Assembly (NCBI RefSeq): GCF_017254845.1
Contig: NZ_JAFKCU010000002.1
Location: 434,001 to 498,000 of the forward strand
Direction: 5' to 3'
Length of the DNA: 64,000 nucleotides
Origin: Algoriphagus pacificus
GTDB lineage: Bacteria; Bacteroidota; Bacteroidia; Cytophagales; Cyclobacteriaceae
Position 1 is the stretch's first letter. Every line of letters starts with the position of its first letter. The notes under the pieces were generated by a model. The model had not been told where the DNA came from and made no database searches. It worked only from the letters and a program-made list of their open reading frames with translations. Shown here one piece after another: positions 56,487-64,000 of this stretch. The position numbers and the translations under genes were made by a program.

Positions 56487-57368
56487 ATGAAACTTAGAAT
56501 TAACCATCTTACAGTATACAACTACGATAATGAAGTTTATCTAGGCATACATCTCTTGTATCTATTGCCTCAAAACAGACTGTATTTTGATGTAGTGGAA
56601 AAGGAGATGCTTGTCTCACCAACTCCAGATGGAATGAGTGAGCGAATAGATTTTTCTGGAAATTTCTTCTCGCAACTTTGGTTTTCAAAACCTTCCCGCA
56701 AGCTGGAAATCAAGAGTTCCATGACTGTCCAGCTCAAAAGCTTCAATCCCTTTGATTTTATTTTGGACTTCGAGTTTGTTCAGGCTATATCTGCTAATTC
56801 TCCGGTTTTATTTCATTATTCAGAAGAAGAAAAGGCTTTGGTTGAGCCCTATATTTCAGCATCAGGACCAGATGAAATGCGGAAGCTGGTAGGTGAATTT
56901 TGGAAGGGACAAGAAGATATTTTGGGGTTTTTAATGCAAGTAACAGCCCATATCCATCAGAATTGGGAGCATATTATCAGGTATGAGCAAGACCTCTGGA
57001 GTCCAGATTATACTTTTCAAGTAAAAAAAGGCTCTTGCCGTGACCTAGCTTGGATGCAAATGAATATGCTGGGCAAAATTGGATTGGCTTGTCGCTTTGT
57101 GAGCGGCTATGCTTTTAATCCAGAATTGAATGAAGGACATGAACTCCATGCTTGGCTGGAAGTTTATCTTCCTGGAGCAGGTTGGGTCGGTTTAGATCCA
57201 AGTCTCGGTCTCCTGACCAACCATCAGTACATTCCTTTGGCAGCAAATGCAAACCCAAGATTAACCAACCCGGTACAGGGGAATTTTGCAGGAAGTGGTG
57301 GTTCTACATTATTTACAAAAGTGGAAATCTCTCAACTTAGCTCTCAAGAGCAAAATCAATCCGCATAG
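56487..57368 (+). CDS. Transglutaminase-like cysteine peptidase of the ATP-grasp/alpha-E cluster
   Basis: 293 residues. An N-terminal beta domain (residues 1-100: MKLRINHLTVYNYDNEV, typical Bact_transglu_N) precedes the transglutaminase core with the triad C184 in KKGSCRDLAWM, H221 in GHELHAWLEVYLPGAGW and D237 in GLDPS. The C-terminus has NPRLTNPVQGNF. No signal peptide, so cytosolic. In this cluster type it is thought to cleave or transfer a peptide made by the ATP-grasp enzyme. It starts 35 bp after alpha-E and overlaps the convergent DUF6503 gene by 13 bp at its 3' end. Confidence 0.88.
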   Translation: MKLRINHLTVYNYDNEVYLGIHLLYLLPQNRLYFDVVEKEMLVSPTPDGMSERIDFSGNFFSQLWFSKPSRKLEIKSSMTVQLKSFNPFDFILDFEFVQAISANSPVLFHYSEEEKALVEPYISASGPDEMRKLVGEFWKGQEDILGFLMQVTAHIHQNWEHIIRYEQDLWSPDYTFQVKKGSCRDLAWMQMNMLGKIGLACRFVSGYAFNPELNEGHELHAWLEVYLPGAGWVGLDPSLGLLTNHQYIPLAANANPRLTNPVQGNFAGSGGSTLFTKVEISQLSSQEQNQSA

Positions 57369-58123
57369 ACTCCGTTTTCAGGCTTCTCGAAAATAGAATT
57401 GTTGAATAATTCATCTAGAATCAAAACATCTGCAAAGCTGACTTGATTTCGGATGCCTTTGGTAGAATCATTTTCGTAAGTATACCCTGTCAATAATCTC
57501 GGAAAAGCCAATCCATTTGTCTCTCTGTAATCATCGTATTTCAAGGCATTCATAGTTGGATTTGGATTTCCAAAATAACTGGCTGTGTAAAGCAAATATT
57601 CCAATCTTCCAGTCTCCGAATTTAAAAGCATAAAGTATTGATCATTTGGGCTCGCCCCAACACCTTCTCCCATGGTAGCCTGCAGTGTTTTATAAGAAAT
57701 CCCGTTCAATAATTTGTTTTCCACTTGTTTGACAGTAACTCCCGGATCAGTGAAAACATAGGGAATGGAATAAAAGTAGAAATATAAGTTGTGGTAAAAA
57801 TCAATCGATTTACCTCCGAAGGCACTTCGACTTGGACTAACCCAAGTGCCGTTGTCATCTTTTCCAATGGAAAAATCACTGGCATCCAAGCGTACTTTTC
57901 TTGAATCCAGATTGATGAAATAATTCTCTTGCGTCAAGTTCGTTTCGTGGAACAAAGTAAAACTCATCGCCTTTGCCTGAATCCATTTTGACCAATCTCC
58001 ATGCGCTTCAAGCATTTCTTGGAATTCAGGATTAACCTCTGGCATTTCTTTGACAACGGGCTTTTCACAAGAGAAAAATGCCAGGATCAAAATCAAGAAG
58101 GTTAGTTGAGAAAGAGTTTTCAT
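57356..58123 (-). CDS. DUF6503-type lipoprotein
   Basis: 255 residues with a lipoprotein signal (ILILAFFSCEK, Cys19). The mature part resembles Bacteroidota DUF6503 proteins: HGDWSKWIQAKAMSFTL, FINLDSRKVRLDASDF, FYHNLYFYFYSIPYVFTDPGV, FMLLNSETGRLEYLLYTASYF. A LolA/LppX-like half-barrel is likely. Function unknown. Its last 13 bases overlap the end of the transglutaminase gene on the other strand. Confidence 0.7.
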   Translation of the reverse strand: MKTLSQLTFLILILAFFSCEKPVVKEMPEVNPEFQEMLEAHGDWSKWIQAKAMSFTLFHETNLTQENYFINLDSRKVRLDASDFSIGKDDNGTWVSPSRSAFGGKSIDFYHNLYFYFYSIPYVFTDPGVTVKQVENKLLNGISYKTLQATMGEGVGASPNDQYFMLLNSETGRLEYLLYTASYFGNPNPTMNALKYDDYRETNGLAFPRLLTGYTYENDSTKGIRNQVSFADVLILDELFNNSIFEKPENGVYAD

Positions 58124-58225
58124 AGAAAGGGTGATTCTGGTTTATTAAGTCAAAGCATAAAGTAAGGGATTTTGCCCGATTATCACATGTCAACTGCAAG
58201 ACAAACAATTTTTTAAAAATTTATA

Positions 58226-58240
58226 TTAGAATTAGTCTAA
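58226..58240. promoter_or_regulatory. Candidate metal-responsive operator (TTAGA-N5-TCTAA)
   Basis: TTAGAATTAGTCTAA has 5-bp inverted arms in an AT-rich surround and is placed 18 bp upstream of a TAnnTTTG element, so it would cover the -33 region of the PepSY gene promoter. The look is that of Fur/DtxR-type iron boxes. PepSY membrane proteins of this kind accompany iron-siderophore uptake, which supports the idea. Not proven by a second copy in this window. Confidence 0.45.
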
Positions 58241-58257
58241 ATAATAATTGTGATTCT

Positions 58258-58265
58258 TATTTTTG
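58258..58265 (+). promoter_or_regulatory. Candidate -7 promoter element of the PepSY gene
   Basis: TATTTTTG matches TAnnTTTG, 53 bp before the chosen ATG (58319). No -33 TTTG; the inverted repeat at 58226-58240 occupies that place, as expected for a repressed promoter. Confidence 0.4.
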
Positions 58266-58318
58266 CCAATCAGTACTGCGCAATCAGAAATTCGGACCAA
58301 TAATCAGTGAGAGAAGCG

Positions 58319-59539
58319 ATGGCTAACAAATCAATTTGGAGTTCAATCAGACATATTTTTAATGAAGTTCACCTCTACGCAGGTTTAATTTCTGGCCTTA
58401 TCGTCATCCTGGTTTGTTTGAGTGGTACCATTTACGTTTACAATTCTGAGATCAGAGAAATGGCTAATCCTGAATTGCATCAAGTGGAAGCCGCTGGGAA
58501 TCGAATGAGTGCTGAAGCGATTAAAAAGCAGCTGGAACTGACTCAGGAAGGAAATGTAGTTGGAATAAGCTGGAATGAGGATCCTGAAAAGAGTGTGCAG
58601 TTTACTTTGAAAAAATCTGATGATAAGGGAAGAGGAACCAGCTTCTATGTGAATCCATACACAGCTGAAATTTTAGGGAATACAGGCGATAAAACAGCTG
58701 CTTCTGAATTTATGGGATACATGTTCAGTTTGCACCGTTGGTTGATGCTGGATAGAATCGAAACTCCAATTATGGAAAGCATGTCAAACCGTGATCTGGG
58801 CAGATTTATCAACGGTGTGGCAACTTTACTTTTCACCTTAGGGGTCTTGACAGGTATTGTGATTTGGTTTCCTAAGAAGGTTAAAAACTGGAGACAAGGC
58901 CTTAAAATCAAATGGAATGCAAACTGGAAGCGGGTAAATCATGATCTTCACAACACCTTGGCATTTTACTCTTTGGTCTTTTTATTGATCATGGGAGCCA
59001 CGGGGCCATTTTGGTCATTTCAGTGGTACAGAGAAGGCTGGCAGAAGACTTGGGATACTTACAGAGATCCTAATGAAGCGCAAGCCCAAAATGAAGAAAA
59101 AGAACCGGAAGTTTTAGAAGCAGGCGTGTTTCATACTTTGGATGAGGTCATTTTAGCAAGTAATGAGGCTTTGCCATACGAGGGAATCTTGAGAATTTCT
59201 ATTCCTGAAAATAATGCAGAAGCCATTTCAGTAAGTAAATACAGAACAGGATTTTTTGCAAAAGCAGGTTCAGATCAATTGAAATTGAATCCTAATTCAT
59301 TGGCAGTTGAAGAAGCGAATTTATTTTCTGATTTGCCTTGGAGACAACAAGTTGGTAGATCTGTCAAGTCGCTTCATACGGGGGAGATTTTCGGTCAGTT
59401 CACTAAGTTCATTTGGTTTTTAGCCTGTTTGGTTGCTACAAGTTTACCGATTACGGGAACCTTGATTTGGCTCAATAAGAAGAAGAAAAAGTCACCGCAA
59501 AAGAGAAAAACCAATAAGCAGATTTTAGAAACTGCCTAA
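58319..59539 (+). CDS. PepSY-associated TM protein (PiuB/FoxB-like, iron-uptake reductase type)
   Basis: 406 residues from ATG 58319; a GTG at 58307 is possible. Topology: TM at about 18-42 (HLYAGLISGLIVILVCLSGTIYVYNSE), a periplasmic PepSY-like domain, HRWLMLD, a TM pair around 160-180 and 215-235 (RVNHDLHNTLAFYSLVFLLIMGATGPFWSF), a second soluble part and a last TM before a basic tail KKKKKSPQKRKTNK. Conserved histidines near the membrane (H14, HRW, HDLHN, LHTGE) fit a haem-binding reductase that frees iron from siderophores. No TonB receptor is adjacent. A terminator follows. Confidence 0.85.
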   Translation: MANKSIWSSIRHIFNEVHLYAGLISGLIVILVCLSGTIYVYNSEIREMANPELHQVEAAGNRMSAEAIKKQLELTQEGNVVGISWNEDPEKSVQFTLKKSDDKGRGTSFYVNPYTAEILGNTGDKTAASEFMGYMFSLHRWLMLDRIETPIMESMSNRDLGRFINGVATLLFTLGVLTGIVIWFPKKVKNWRQGLKIKWNANWKRVNHDLHNTLAFYSLVFLLIMGATGPFWSFQWYREGWQKTWDTYRDPNEAQAQNEEKEPEVLEAGVFHTLDEVILASNEALPYEGILRISIPENNAEAISVSKYRTGFFAKAGSDQLKLNPNSLAVEEANLFSDLPWRQQVGRSVKSLHTGEIFGQFTKFIWFLACLVATSLPITGTLIWLNKKKKKSPQKRKTNKQILETA

Positions 59540-59542
59540 AGG

Positions 59543-59576
59543 AAAAGCCTTCTACATAGTGGAAGGCTTTCTTTTT
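59543..59576 (+). terminator. PepSY gene terminator
   Basis: Stem AAAGCCTTC (59544-59552) / GAAGGCTTT (59562-59570) with T-rich tail CTTTTT, 4 bp after the stop codon. Confidence 0.88.
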
Positions 59577-59895
59577 GAGAAACAATTTTAAGAAAATCTT
59601 AAGGATGTTTTTAGCAGATTAATAACTAGAATTCAGTGCTTTGACTTTTTAAGTTCTGATGCGATCAATCACAATTCTAATTGTTGATTTTATTAGTGTT
59701 TAGGTCTCTCTTCGAAGTTGCTAATTTTGAATTTGACCGTTGAAAGCATTTTTGATTAATTTAAAGAGGATTCCATCATGGATTGATTCGGAAGAAAATC
59801 AAGATAGAGCTTGAATGGCGAAAGCAAATGCCTGGATAGGTAGAGCTTACTGATTTGAACGGGAAGAATATGCACATTAATTCGATTCAAGAGAA
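59577..59895. other. Leader/promoter region of the two-component system
   Basis: 319 bases without a gene. At the left it holds the phased TTAAG array (59588-59614). TAATTTTG at 59722-59729 fits the TAnnTTTG -7 element but lies 108 bp from the array and 167 bp from the start codon. The remainder shows nothing recognisable. Confidence 0.5.
59588..59614 (+). promoter_or_regulatory. Phased direct-repeat array, candidate response-regulator site (copy 1)
   Basis: TTAAG at 59588, TTAAG at 59599 and TTTAG at 59610: three pentamers at exactly 11-bp spacing, i.e. one helical turn, as expected for a head-to-tail OmpR-type dimer or trimer. The sequence TTAAG-N2-AATCTTAAGGAT recurs before the RND pump gene at 61942. 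Together they suggest control of both operons by the response regulator encoded between them. Confidence 0.55.
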
Positions 59896-60564
59896 ATGAG
59901 AATTTTGGTAGTAGAAGATGAGCCAGGTATTTCCAATTTCTTAAAACAGGGATTGGAAGAGGAATCTTTTGCAGTTGACGTGGCTGATAACGGGAAAGTA
60001 GGATTAGATCTGGCTTTATCCGGAAACTATCATTTGCTGCTGCTTGATTGGATGCTGCCCGGAATCAGCGGCATTGAGATTACCAGGCAATTCAGAAAGT
60101 CCTTCCCGAATACTCCAATTATCTTCCTGACTGCCAAAGACACATTGGACGAAACGGTTTTTGGCCTTCAGTCCGGTGCAAACGACTACATCAAAAAACC
60201 ATTTCATTTTGAGGAGTTGCTCGAGCGGATACGGGTTCAGCTTCGATCCAAAGTCGGAGAGCATGAAAAATTCACCTTAGGCCCGATAGTTTTGTATACC
60301 GATCGTCATCAGGTTTTCAAAAACGAAGAAGAAATTCAATTGACTCAAAAGGAATTCGCACTGTTGGAATACCTGTTGCGGAATAAAAACAAAGTTTGCC
60401 GCCGCACTCGAATTATAGAGAGTGTCTGGGATATCCATTTTGATTACAATACAGGAGTGATTGATGTATTTATCAATTCCCTTCGTAAGAAACTGGATTT
60501 GCAAAAGGATGAGGATTATATTCAGACAGTTCGTGGGGTAGGTTATATGGCAAAGGAAAGATGA
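59896..60564 (+). CDS. OmpR-family response regulator (metal-efflux type, CusR/CzcR-like)
   Basis: 222 residues. Receiver domain 1-118 with the acidic pocket (VVEDE), phospho-acceptor D51 in LLLLDWMLPG, T79 and K101 (IKKPF). The C-terminal winged helix (125-222) has EIQLTQKEFALLEYLLRNKNKVCRRTRIIESVWDIHFDYNTGVIDVFINSLRKKLD and ends IQTVRGVGYMAKER. The CusR/CzcR-like ending and the following kinase and CusA-type pump point to heavy-metal response. It overlaps the kinase gene by 4 bp. Confidence 0.92.
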   Translation: MRILVVEDEPGISNFLKQGLEEESFAVDVADNGKVGLDLALSGNYHLLLLDWMLPGISGIEITRQFRKSFPNTPIIFLTAKDTLDETVFGLQSGANDYIKKPFHFEELLERIRVQLRSKVGEHEKFTLGPIVLYTDRHQVFKNEEEIQLTQKEFALLEYLLRNKNKVCRRTRIIESVWDIHFDYNTGVIDVFINSLRKKLDLQKDEDYIQTVRGVGYMAKER

Positions 60565-61928
60565 AAAATAGTTCCTATAAAGAGCGATTGGCCCGGAGGC
60601 TAACCTTTGTTACGGCTTTGCTGGTGATGCTGGTTTTCGGGATTATCTACTTGGTGGTGAATTACACTGTCGTGGAAAATATCGATCGAGAACTCGAATT
60701 GGAGACAAACGAGCATGTGGGACAGATTTTTCTGGCGGATGGTGAAATCCGTTTTATGCATAAAGATGAATGGCAGGAGCAAGAGCATCAGGAAATTCAG
60801 CTAAATCCGATTTTTATAGAAATAGTGGATCTGGAAGGTAATTCCATGGATAAATCCCCAAACCTTGGCCCAAATCGATTGCTCTTTCATCCGGGATGGA
60901 ATTCGAAAGAAGGAGCTTGGACCATTAAAATTGGCAATCAACAAGTCCGTCAAAAGCAGATTTTATTGAAGCATGAAGGGAAGGCCGAAGGCTATTTATT
61001 GGTGGCAACTTCCTTTGAGGATGCCCGAGAGCTTTTGAATAACCTGAGAAATATCCTCCTGATTTTGTATCCCGGAATTTTGATTTCTCTCTTCCTGACG
61101 ATGCGTTATTTGGCAGGAAAAAGTATTCAACCAATCCAAGAAATCATTCACAAAACCAATCAGATAACTCAAAGCAACTTGAATGAGCGCGTTCCGGACT
61201 TGGACCAAGAAGATGAAATCGGCCAGCTGACTCGATCTATCAATGAATTGCTATTCCGATTGGAGCAATCCATGATTCGTGAAAAGCAATTTACCTCTGA
61301 TGCTTCCCATGAGTTGAGGACTCCACTATCGGTTTTAAGAGGAACTTTGGAAGTTTTGATCCGGAAGCCGAGGACTTCGGAAGAGTATGTCGCTAAAATC
61401 CAGACTGCTTTGACCAGCATCGATAGGATGTCTGCGATGATTGATCAATTGCTTGCTTTGGCTAGAGTTGAGAAAGCAGGCTTTTCTCCAAAGGATGAAG
61501 TGGAGATTTTATCTTTTGTTGAGGAAGTGGCTGATCAGATCTTGCGTGAATCTGGGCGGGAAATAGAATTTAGAACAGAGCAATCTCTCCCGATTTTTGC
61601 CCAGGTGAATGAGAAATCCTTACAGATGATCTTGAATAATCTGATTCAAAATGCAATCAAATACTCCTCAGGAAAGATCATAGTGGAGGTTGGGAAAGTG
61701 AATCAACAAACCTCAATCGTGATTTCCGATTCGGGACAAGGGATAGATGAATTTAATCTGAATAAGATTTTTGATCCATTTTTTAGAGAGCCAGATGTTT
61801 TGGAGCAAGTGATTCCCGGGACTGGATTAGGTTTGGCAATTGTTAAAAAACTTGCTCAAGAAAGTGGTATTCAGATTCTTGTGGAAAGTGAAAAAGGTGC
61901 AGGAAGTACCTTTCGTCTGCTCATTTGA
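60561..61928 (+). CDS. Sensor histidine kinase (CusS-like)
   Basis: 455 residues. TM1 at about 14-35, a periplasmic sensor of about 125 residues (residues 36-160), TM2 at 163-184, a HAMP domain (SIQPIQEIIHKTNQITQSNLNERVPDLDQEDEIGQLTRSINELLFRLEQ), HisKA with H250 in FTSDASHELRTPLSVLRGTLEVL, and HATPase_c with N-box NNLIQNAIKYSSGK and G-boxes ISDSGQGID and GTGLGLAIVKKLA. It has no cysteine/histidine-rich metal loop, though HKDEWQEQEHQE is rich in possible ligands. It partners the response regulator, with a 4-bp ATGA overlap. Confidence 0.92.
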   Translation: MKNSSYKERLARRLTFVTALLVMLVFGIIYLVVNYTVVENIDRELELETNEHVGQIFLADGEIRFMHKDEWQEQEHQEIQLNPIFIEIVDLEGNSMDKSPNLGPNRLLFHPGWNSKEGAWTIKIGNQQVRQKQILLKHEGKAEGYLLVATSFEDARELLNNLRNILLILYPGILISLFLTMRYLAGKSIQPIQEIIHKTNQITQSNLNERVPDLDQEDEIGQLTRSINELLFRLEQSMIREKQFTSDASHELRTPLSVLRGTLEVLIRKPRTSEEYVAKIQTALTSIDRMSAMIDQLLALARVEKAGFSPKDEVEILSFVEEVADQILRESGREIEFRTEQSLPIFAQVNEKSLQMILNNLIQNAIKYSSGKIIVEVGKVNQQTSIVISDSGQGIDEFNLNKIFDPFFREPDVLEQVIPGTGLGLAIVKKLAQESGIQILVESEKGAGSTFRLLI

Positions 61929-61941
61929 CCACAGACCATTT

Positions 61942-61968
61942 TTAAGGGAATCTTAAGGATTCTTGAAG
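61942..61968 (+). promoter_or_regulatory. Phased direct-repeat array, candidate response-regulator site (copy 2)
   Basis: TTAAG at 61942, TTAAG at 61953 and TGAAG at 61964, again at 11-bp spacing, starting 14 bp after the kinase stop and 50 bp before the pump start codon. Its core AATCTTAAGGAT is shared with copy 1. Position directly upstream of the pump suggests activation of a separate pump promoter. Confidence 0.6.
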
Positions 61969-62017
61969 ATGACTATAGGTCTAATTCTAGATTTTTGTAG
62001 CATCTTAATTAGAGTTC

Positions 62018-64000
62018 ATGGTAGACAAGATTATTCAGTGGAGCATCCATAATAAGCTCATCATTTTTCTTTTTATCGCAGGATGGATTGGATTCGGGAT
62101 CTATGCTCTGAGCAATCTTCCTATTGGCGCAGTTCCAGATGTTACCAACAATCAGGTTCAAGTTATCACCACATCCAGAAATCTGGCTACAGAAGATGTA
62201 GAGAAATACCTGACTTATCCAGTGGAATTGGAAATGGCAAATTTGCCAGGTGTCAAAGAAATCAGATCCATTTCCAAGTTTGGGCTTTCTGTAGTAACCA
62301 TCGTTTTTGAGGATGATTTGGGTACTTACCTTCCTCGTCAGTTGATTGCTGAGCGGATTAAAATCGCCCAAGAAAGTATTCCAGATGGATTTGGGCAGCC
62401 ATTTATGGGTCCAATTACAACCGGTCTCGGTGAGATCTATCAGTATGTCATTGATGTGGAGCCTGGCTACGAGGATCAATATTCCATCACTGATCTTCGG
62501 ACAATTCAAGATTGGGTAGTGAGAAGACAGCTTTCTGGAATCCAGGGTGTAGTCGAAGTAAATACCTGGGGAGGTTTCCTGAAGCAATACGAAGTTTCAA
62601 TTAACCCCGAGCGATTAAAAGGAATGCAGATTTCGCTTTCTGAGGTTTTTTCAGCTTTGGAAAAGAACAATTCAATTGCAGGAGGTAGCTATATAGAGAA
62701 AACAAACGAAAGTTTTTTTATCCGTGGGGAAGGACTAGTAACTAGTCTGGAAGATATCGGAAATATCGTGGTGGAATCCCGTGATGGAACTCCTGTTTAT
62801 ATCCGGGATATTGCTACAGTTGGCTTTGGACACGCCAATCGATTTGGTGCGATTACAGCAAATGGGGAAGGGGAGAAAGTATTGGGACAAATCATGATGC
62901 TCAAAGGAGCGGATTCCAAAGGAACTATTGAACGAGTGAAGGAAAGAATCGAAGAAATGAAGCTCAGCCTTCCCGAAGGAATTGTGATCAATGGGTTCTT
63001 GGATCGTTCAGAACTGGTAGGCAGAACTACTTCCACTATCGCTAAAAACCTCATTGAAGGCTGTTTGATCGTGGTTTTTGTAGTCGTTTTGTTATTGGGG
63101 AATATCCGTTCAGGCTTGGTGGTGGCATCAGTCATTCCATTGAGTTTGTTATTCGCTTTGTCTCTCATGTACATTTTTGGAGTTGATGCTAACTTGATGA
63201 GTTTGGGTGCAATTGACTTTGGAATCATCATCGATGGGGCAGTTATTATTGTAGAATACATTGCTTATCGATTCACGCAAGTGAACAAAGGGTTTGATGG
63301 GCTTTCTAAAACAGAAGTCCAGCAAGAAAAAGATGCGATAACCTTTGAAGGAGCTTCCAAAATGATGCATTCGGCCATTTTTGGGCAGATCATCATCATC
63401 ATCGTTTTTATTCCGATTCTTTCACTGTCTGGTGTAGAGGGGAAAATGTTCCGTCCTATGGCTGAAGTGTTCAGCTTCGCTTTGATCGGGGCAATGATCC
63501 TGGGAATGACTTATGTACCGGTAGTTTCTTCCCTGTTTTTAAAGACAACTCCTCCAGGACCAAAAAACATTTCCACTCGGATCATCAAGCAGATCAATAA
63601 GGTATATGAGCCAACCATTGCTTGGGCGCTTGATCATGCGAAAATCGTTTTGGGTTCTGCCGCCGCACTATTGGTTGGAAGTATTCTATTGTTTTCCAGC
63701 ATGGGTTCGGAGTTTGTGCCAACATTGGATGAGGGAGATTTTGTAATCCAACCTGTATTGAAAACTGGTACGACACTCTCGAATACTGTCGAGACCATGA
63801 CTCAGATAGAGAAAATTCTGAAGAAATTCCCTGAGGTAAATCAGGTGGTAACCAGAATCGGTGCTGCAGAAATCCCGACGGATCCCATGTCCATGGAAGA
63901 AACTGATGTGATTGTGACTTTGCATCCACCATCTGAATGGACCACGGTTGAGACCAAGGACGAATTGGCAGATAAATTCAAGGAAGCACTAACCGTAATT
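62018..64000 (+). CDS. CusA/CzcA-family heavy-metal RND permease (cut by window end)
   Basis: 661 codons, open to the window end, about two thirds of a normal 1030-1050-residue pump. Start MVDKIIQWSIHNKLIIFLFIAGWIGFGIYALSNLPIGAVPDVTNNQVQVIT is the classic HME-RND N-terminus. TM4 has SLGAIDFGIIIDGAVIIVEYIAYRF, the DFGxxxDGxVxxVE proton-relay motif of CusA/CzcA, and SEFVPTLDEGDFVIQP begins the second periplasmic loop. It exports Cu+, Ag+, Zn2+, Co2+ or Cd2+ from periplasm or cytosol. The methionine-cluster residues that would choose among these are not decidable here. An adaptor and TolC gene probably follow outside the window. Confidence 0.93.
   Translation, partial: MVDKIIQWSIHNKLIIFLFIAGWIGFGIYALSNLPIGAVPDVTNNQVQVITTSRNLATEDVEKYLTYPVELEMANLPGVKEIRSISKFGLSVVTIVFEDDLGTYLPRQLIAERIKIAQESIPDGFGQPFMGPITTGLGEIYQYVIDVEPGYEDQYSITDLRTIQDWVVRRQLSGIQGVVEVNTWGGFLKQYEVSINPERLKGMQISLSEVFSALEKNNSIAGGSYIEKTNESFFIRGEGLVTSLEDIGNIVVESRDGTPVYIRDIATVGFGHANRFGAITANGEGEKVLGQIMMLKGADSKGTIERVKERIEEMKLSLPEGIVINGFLDRSELVGRTTSTIAKNLIEGCLIVVFVVVLLLGNIRSGLVVASVIPLSLLFALSLMYIFGVDANLMSLGAIDFGIIIDGAVIIVEYIAYRFTQVNKGFDGLSKTEVQQEKDAITFEGASKMMHSAIFGQIIIIIVFIPILSLSGVEGKMFRPMAEVFSFALIGAMILGMTYVPVVSSLFLKTTPPGPKNISTRIIKQINKVYEPTIAWALDHAKIVLGSAAALLVGSILLFSSMGSEFVPTLDEGDFVIQPVLKTGTTLSNTVETMTQIEKILKKFPEVNQVVTRIGAAEIPTDPMSMEETDVIVTLHPPSEWTTVETKDELADKFKEALTVI

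Noticed and set aside
57356-57368. 13-bp overlap of convergent genes as a possible frameshift or mis-called end
   Set aside because: Both reading frames keep family-consistent C-termini, and short convergent 3' overlaps are common in compact genomes.
62009-63261. Minus-strand frames of 192 and 154 codons opposite the metal pump
   Set aside because: Antisense to the conserved CusA/CzcA-type coding sequence. The pump frame has all family motifs.

Overview
The window looks like chromosomal DNA of a marine- or soil-type member of the Bacteroidota, most likely order Cytophagales (Cyclobacteriaceae/Algoriphagus-like). Grounds: about 40% G+C, many exported lipoproteins, S1 sulfatases, Bacteroidota-typical domain families (DUF2911, DUF5995, DUF6503, DUF1593, UpxY-type NusG), starts without a strong Shine-Dalgarno, and several TAnnTTTG -7 promoter elements. 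The genus is inference. I saw no tRNA, rRNA, CRISPR array, insertion sequence or prophage.

Layout. 1-30 kb is mostly a minus-strand accessory catabolic region: a partial GntP-type permease, a GH20 hexosaminidase, an SGNH hydrolase, an M81 (MlrC-like) peptidase, a four-gene sugar cassette (mutarotase, TIM-barrel epimerase, zinc alcohol dehydrogenase, L-galactose-dehydrogenase-like aldo/keto reductase), two sulfatases, a CE15-like glucuronoyl esterase, a DUF1593 nucleoside-hydrolase-like lipoprotein and an exported ADP-ribosylglycohydrolase-fold lipoprotein. Stress or redox genes lie between them (YdeP-like molybdoenzyme, PNPOx-like protein, OsmC, quinone-oxidoreductase-like protein, methyltransferase). 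No SusC/SusD pair is present, so this is a polysaccharide-use neighbourhood rather than a classical PUL.

30.9-32.6 kb is a strikingly AT-rich island with a small membrane protein, a multi-TM/DCC thiol-oxidoreductase fusion and an upstream ORF without a proper start, all overlapping. It is followed by purL, then a TetR-TolC-adaptor-RND efflux operon headed by a large perfect palindrome, an orphan NusG-like antiterminator, and a housekeeping block (xseAB, dapA, ligA with an unusual internal insertion, TetR, metG, YitT).

54.0-57.4 kb holds the circularly permuted ATP-grasp / alpha-E / transglutaminase trio, a predicted peptide-ligation or peptide-modification system. 58.2-64.0 kb holds a PepSY membrane protein behind a candidate metal-regulated operator, then a two-component system and a CusA/CzcA-type heavy-metal RND pump (cut by the window end). 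The two-component operon and the pump carry the same 11-bp-phased TTAAG repeat array upstream, a likely shared response-regulator site.
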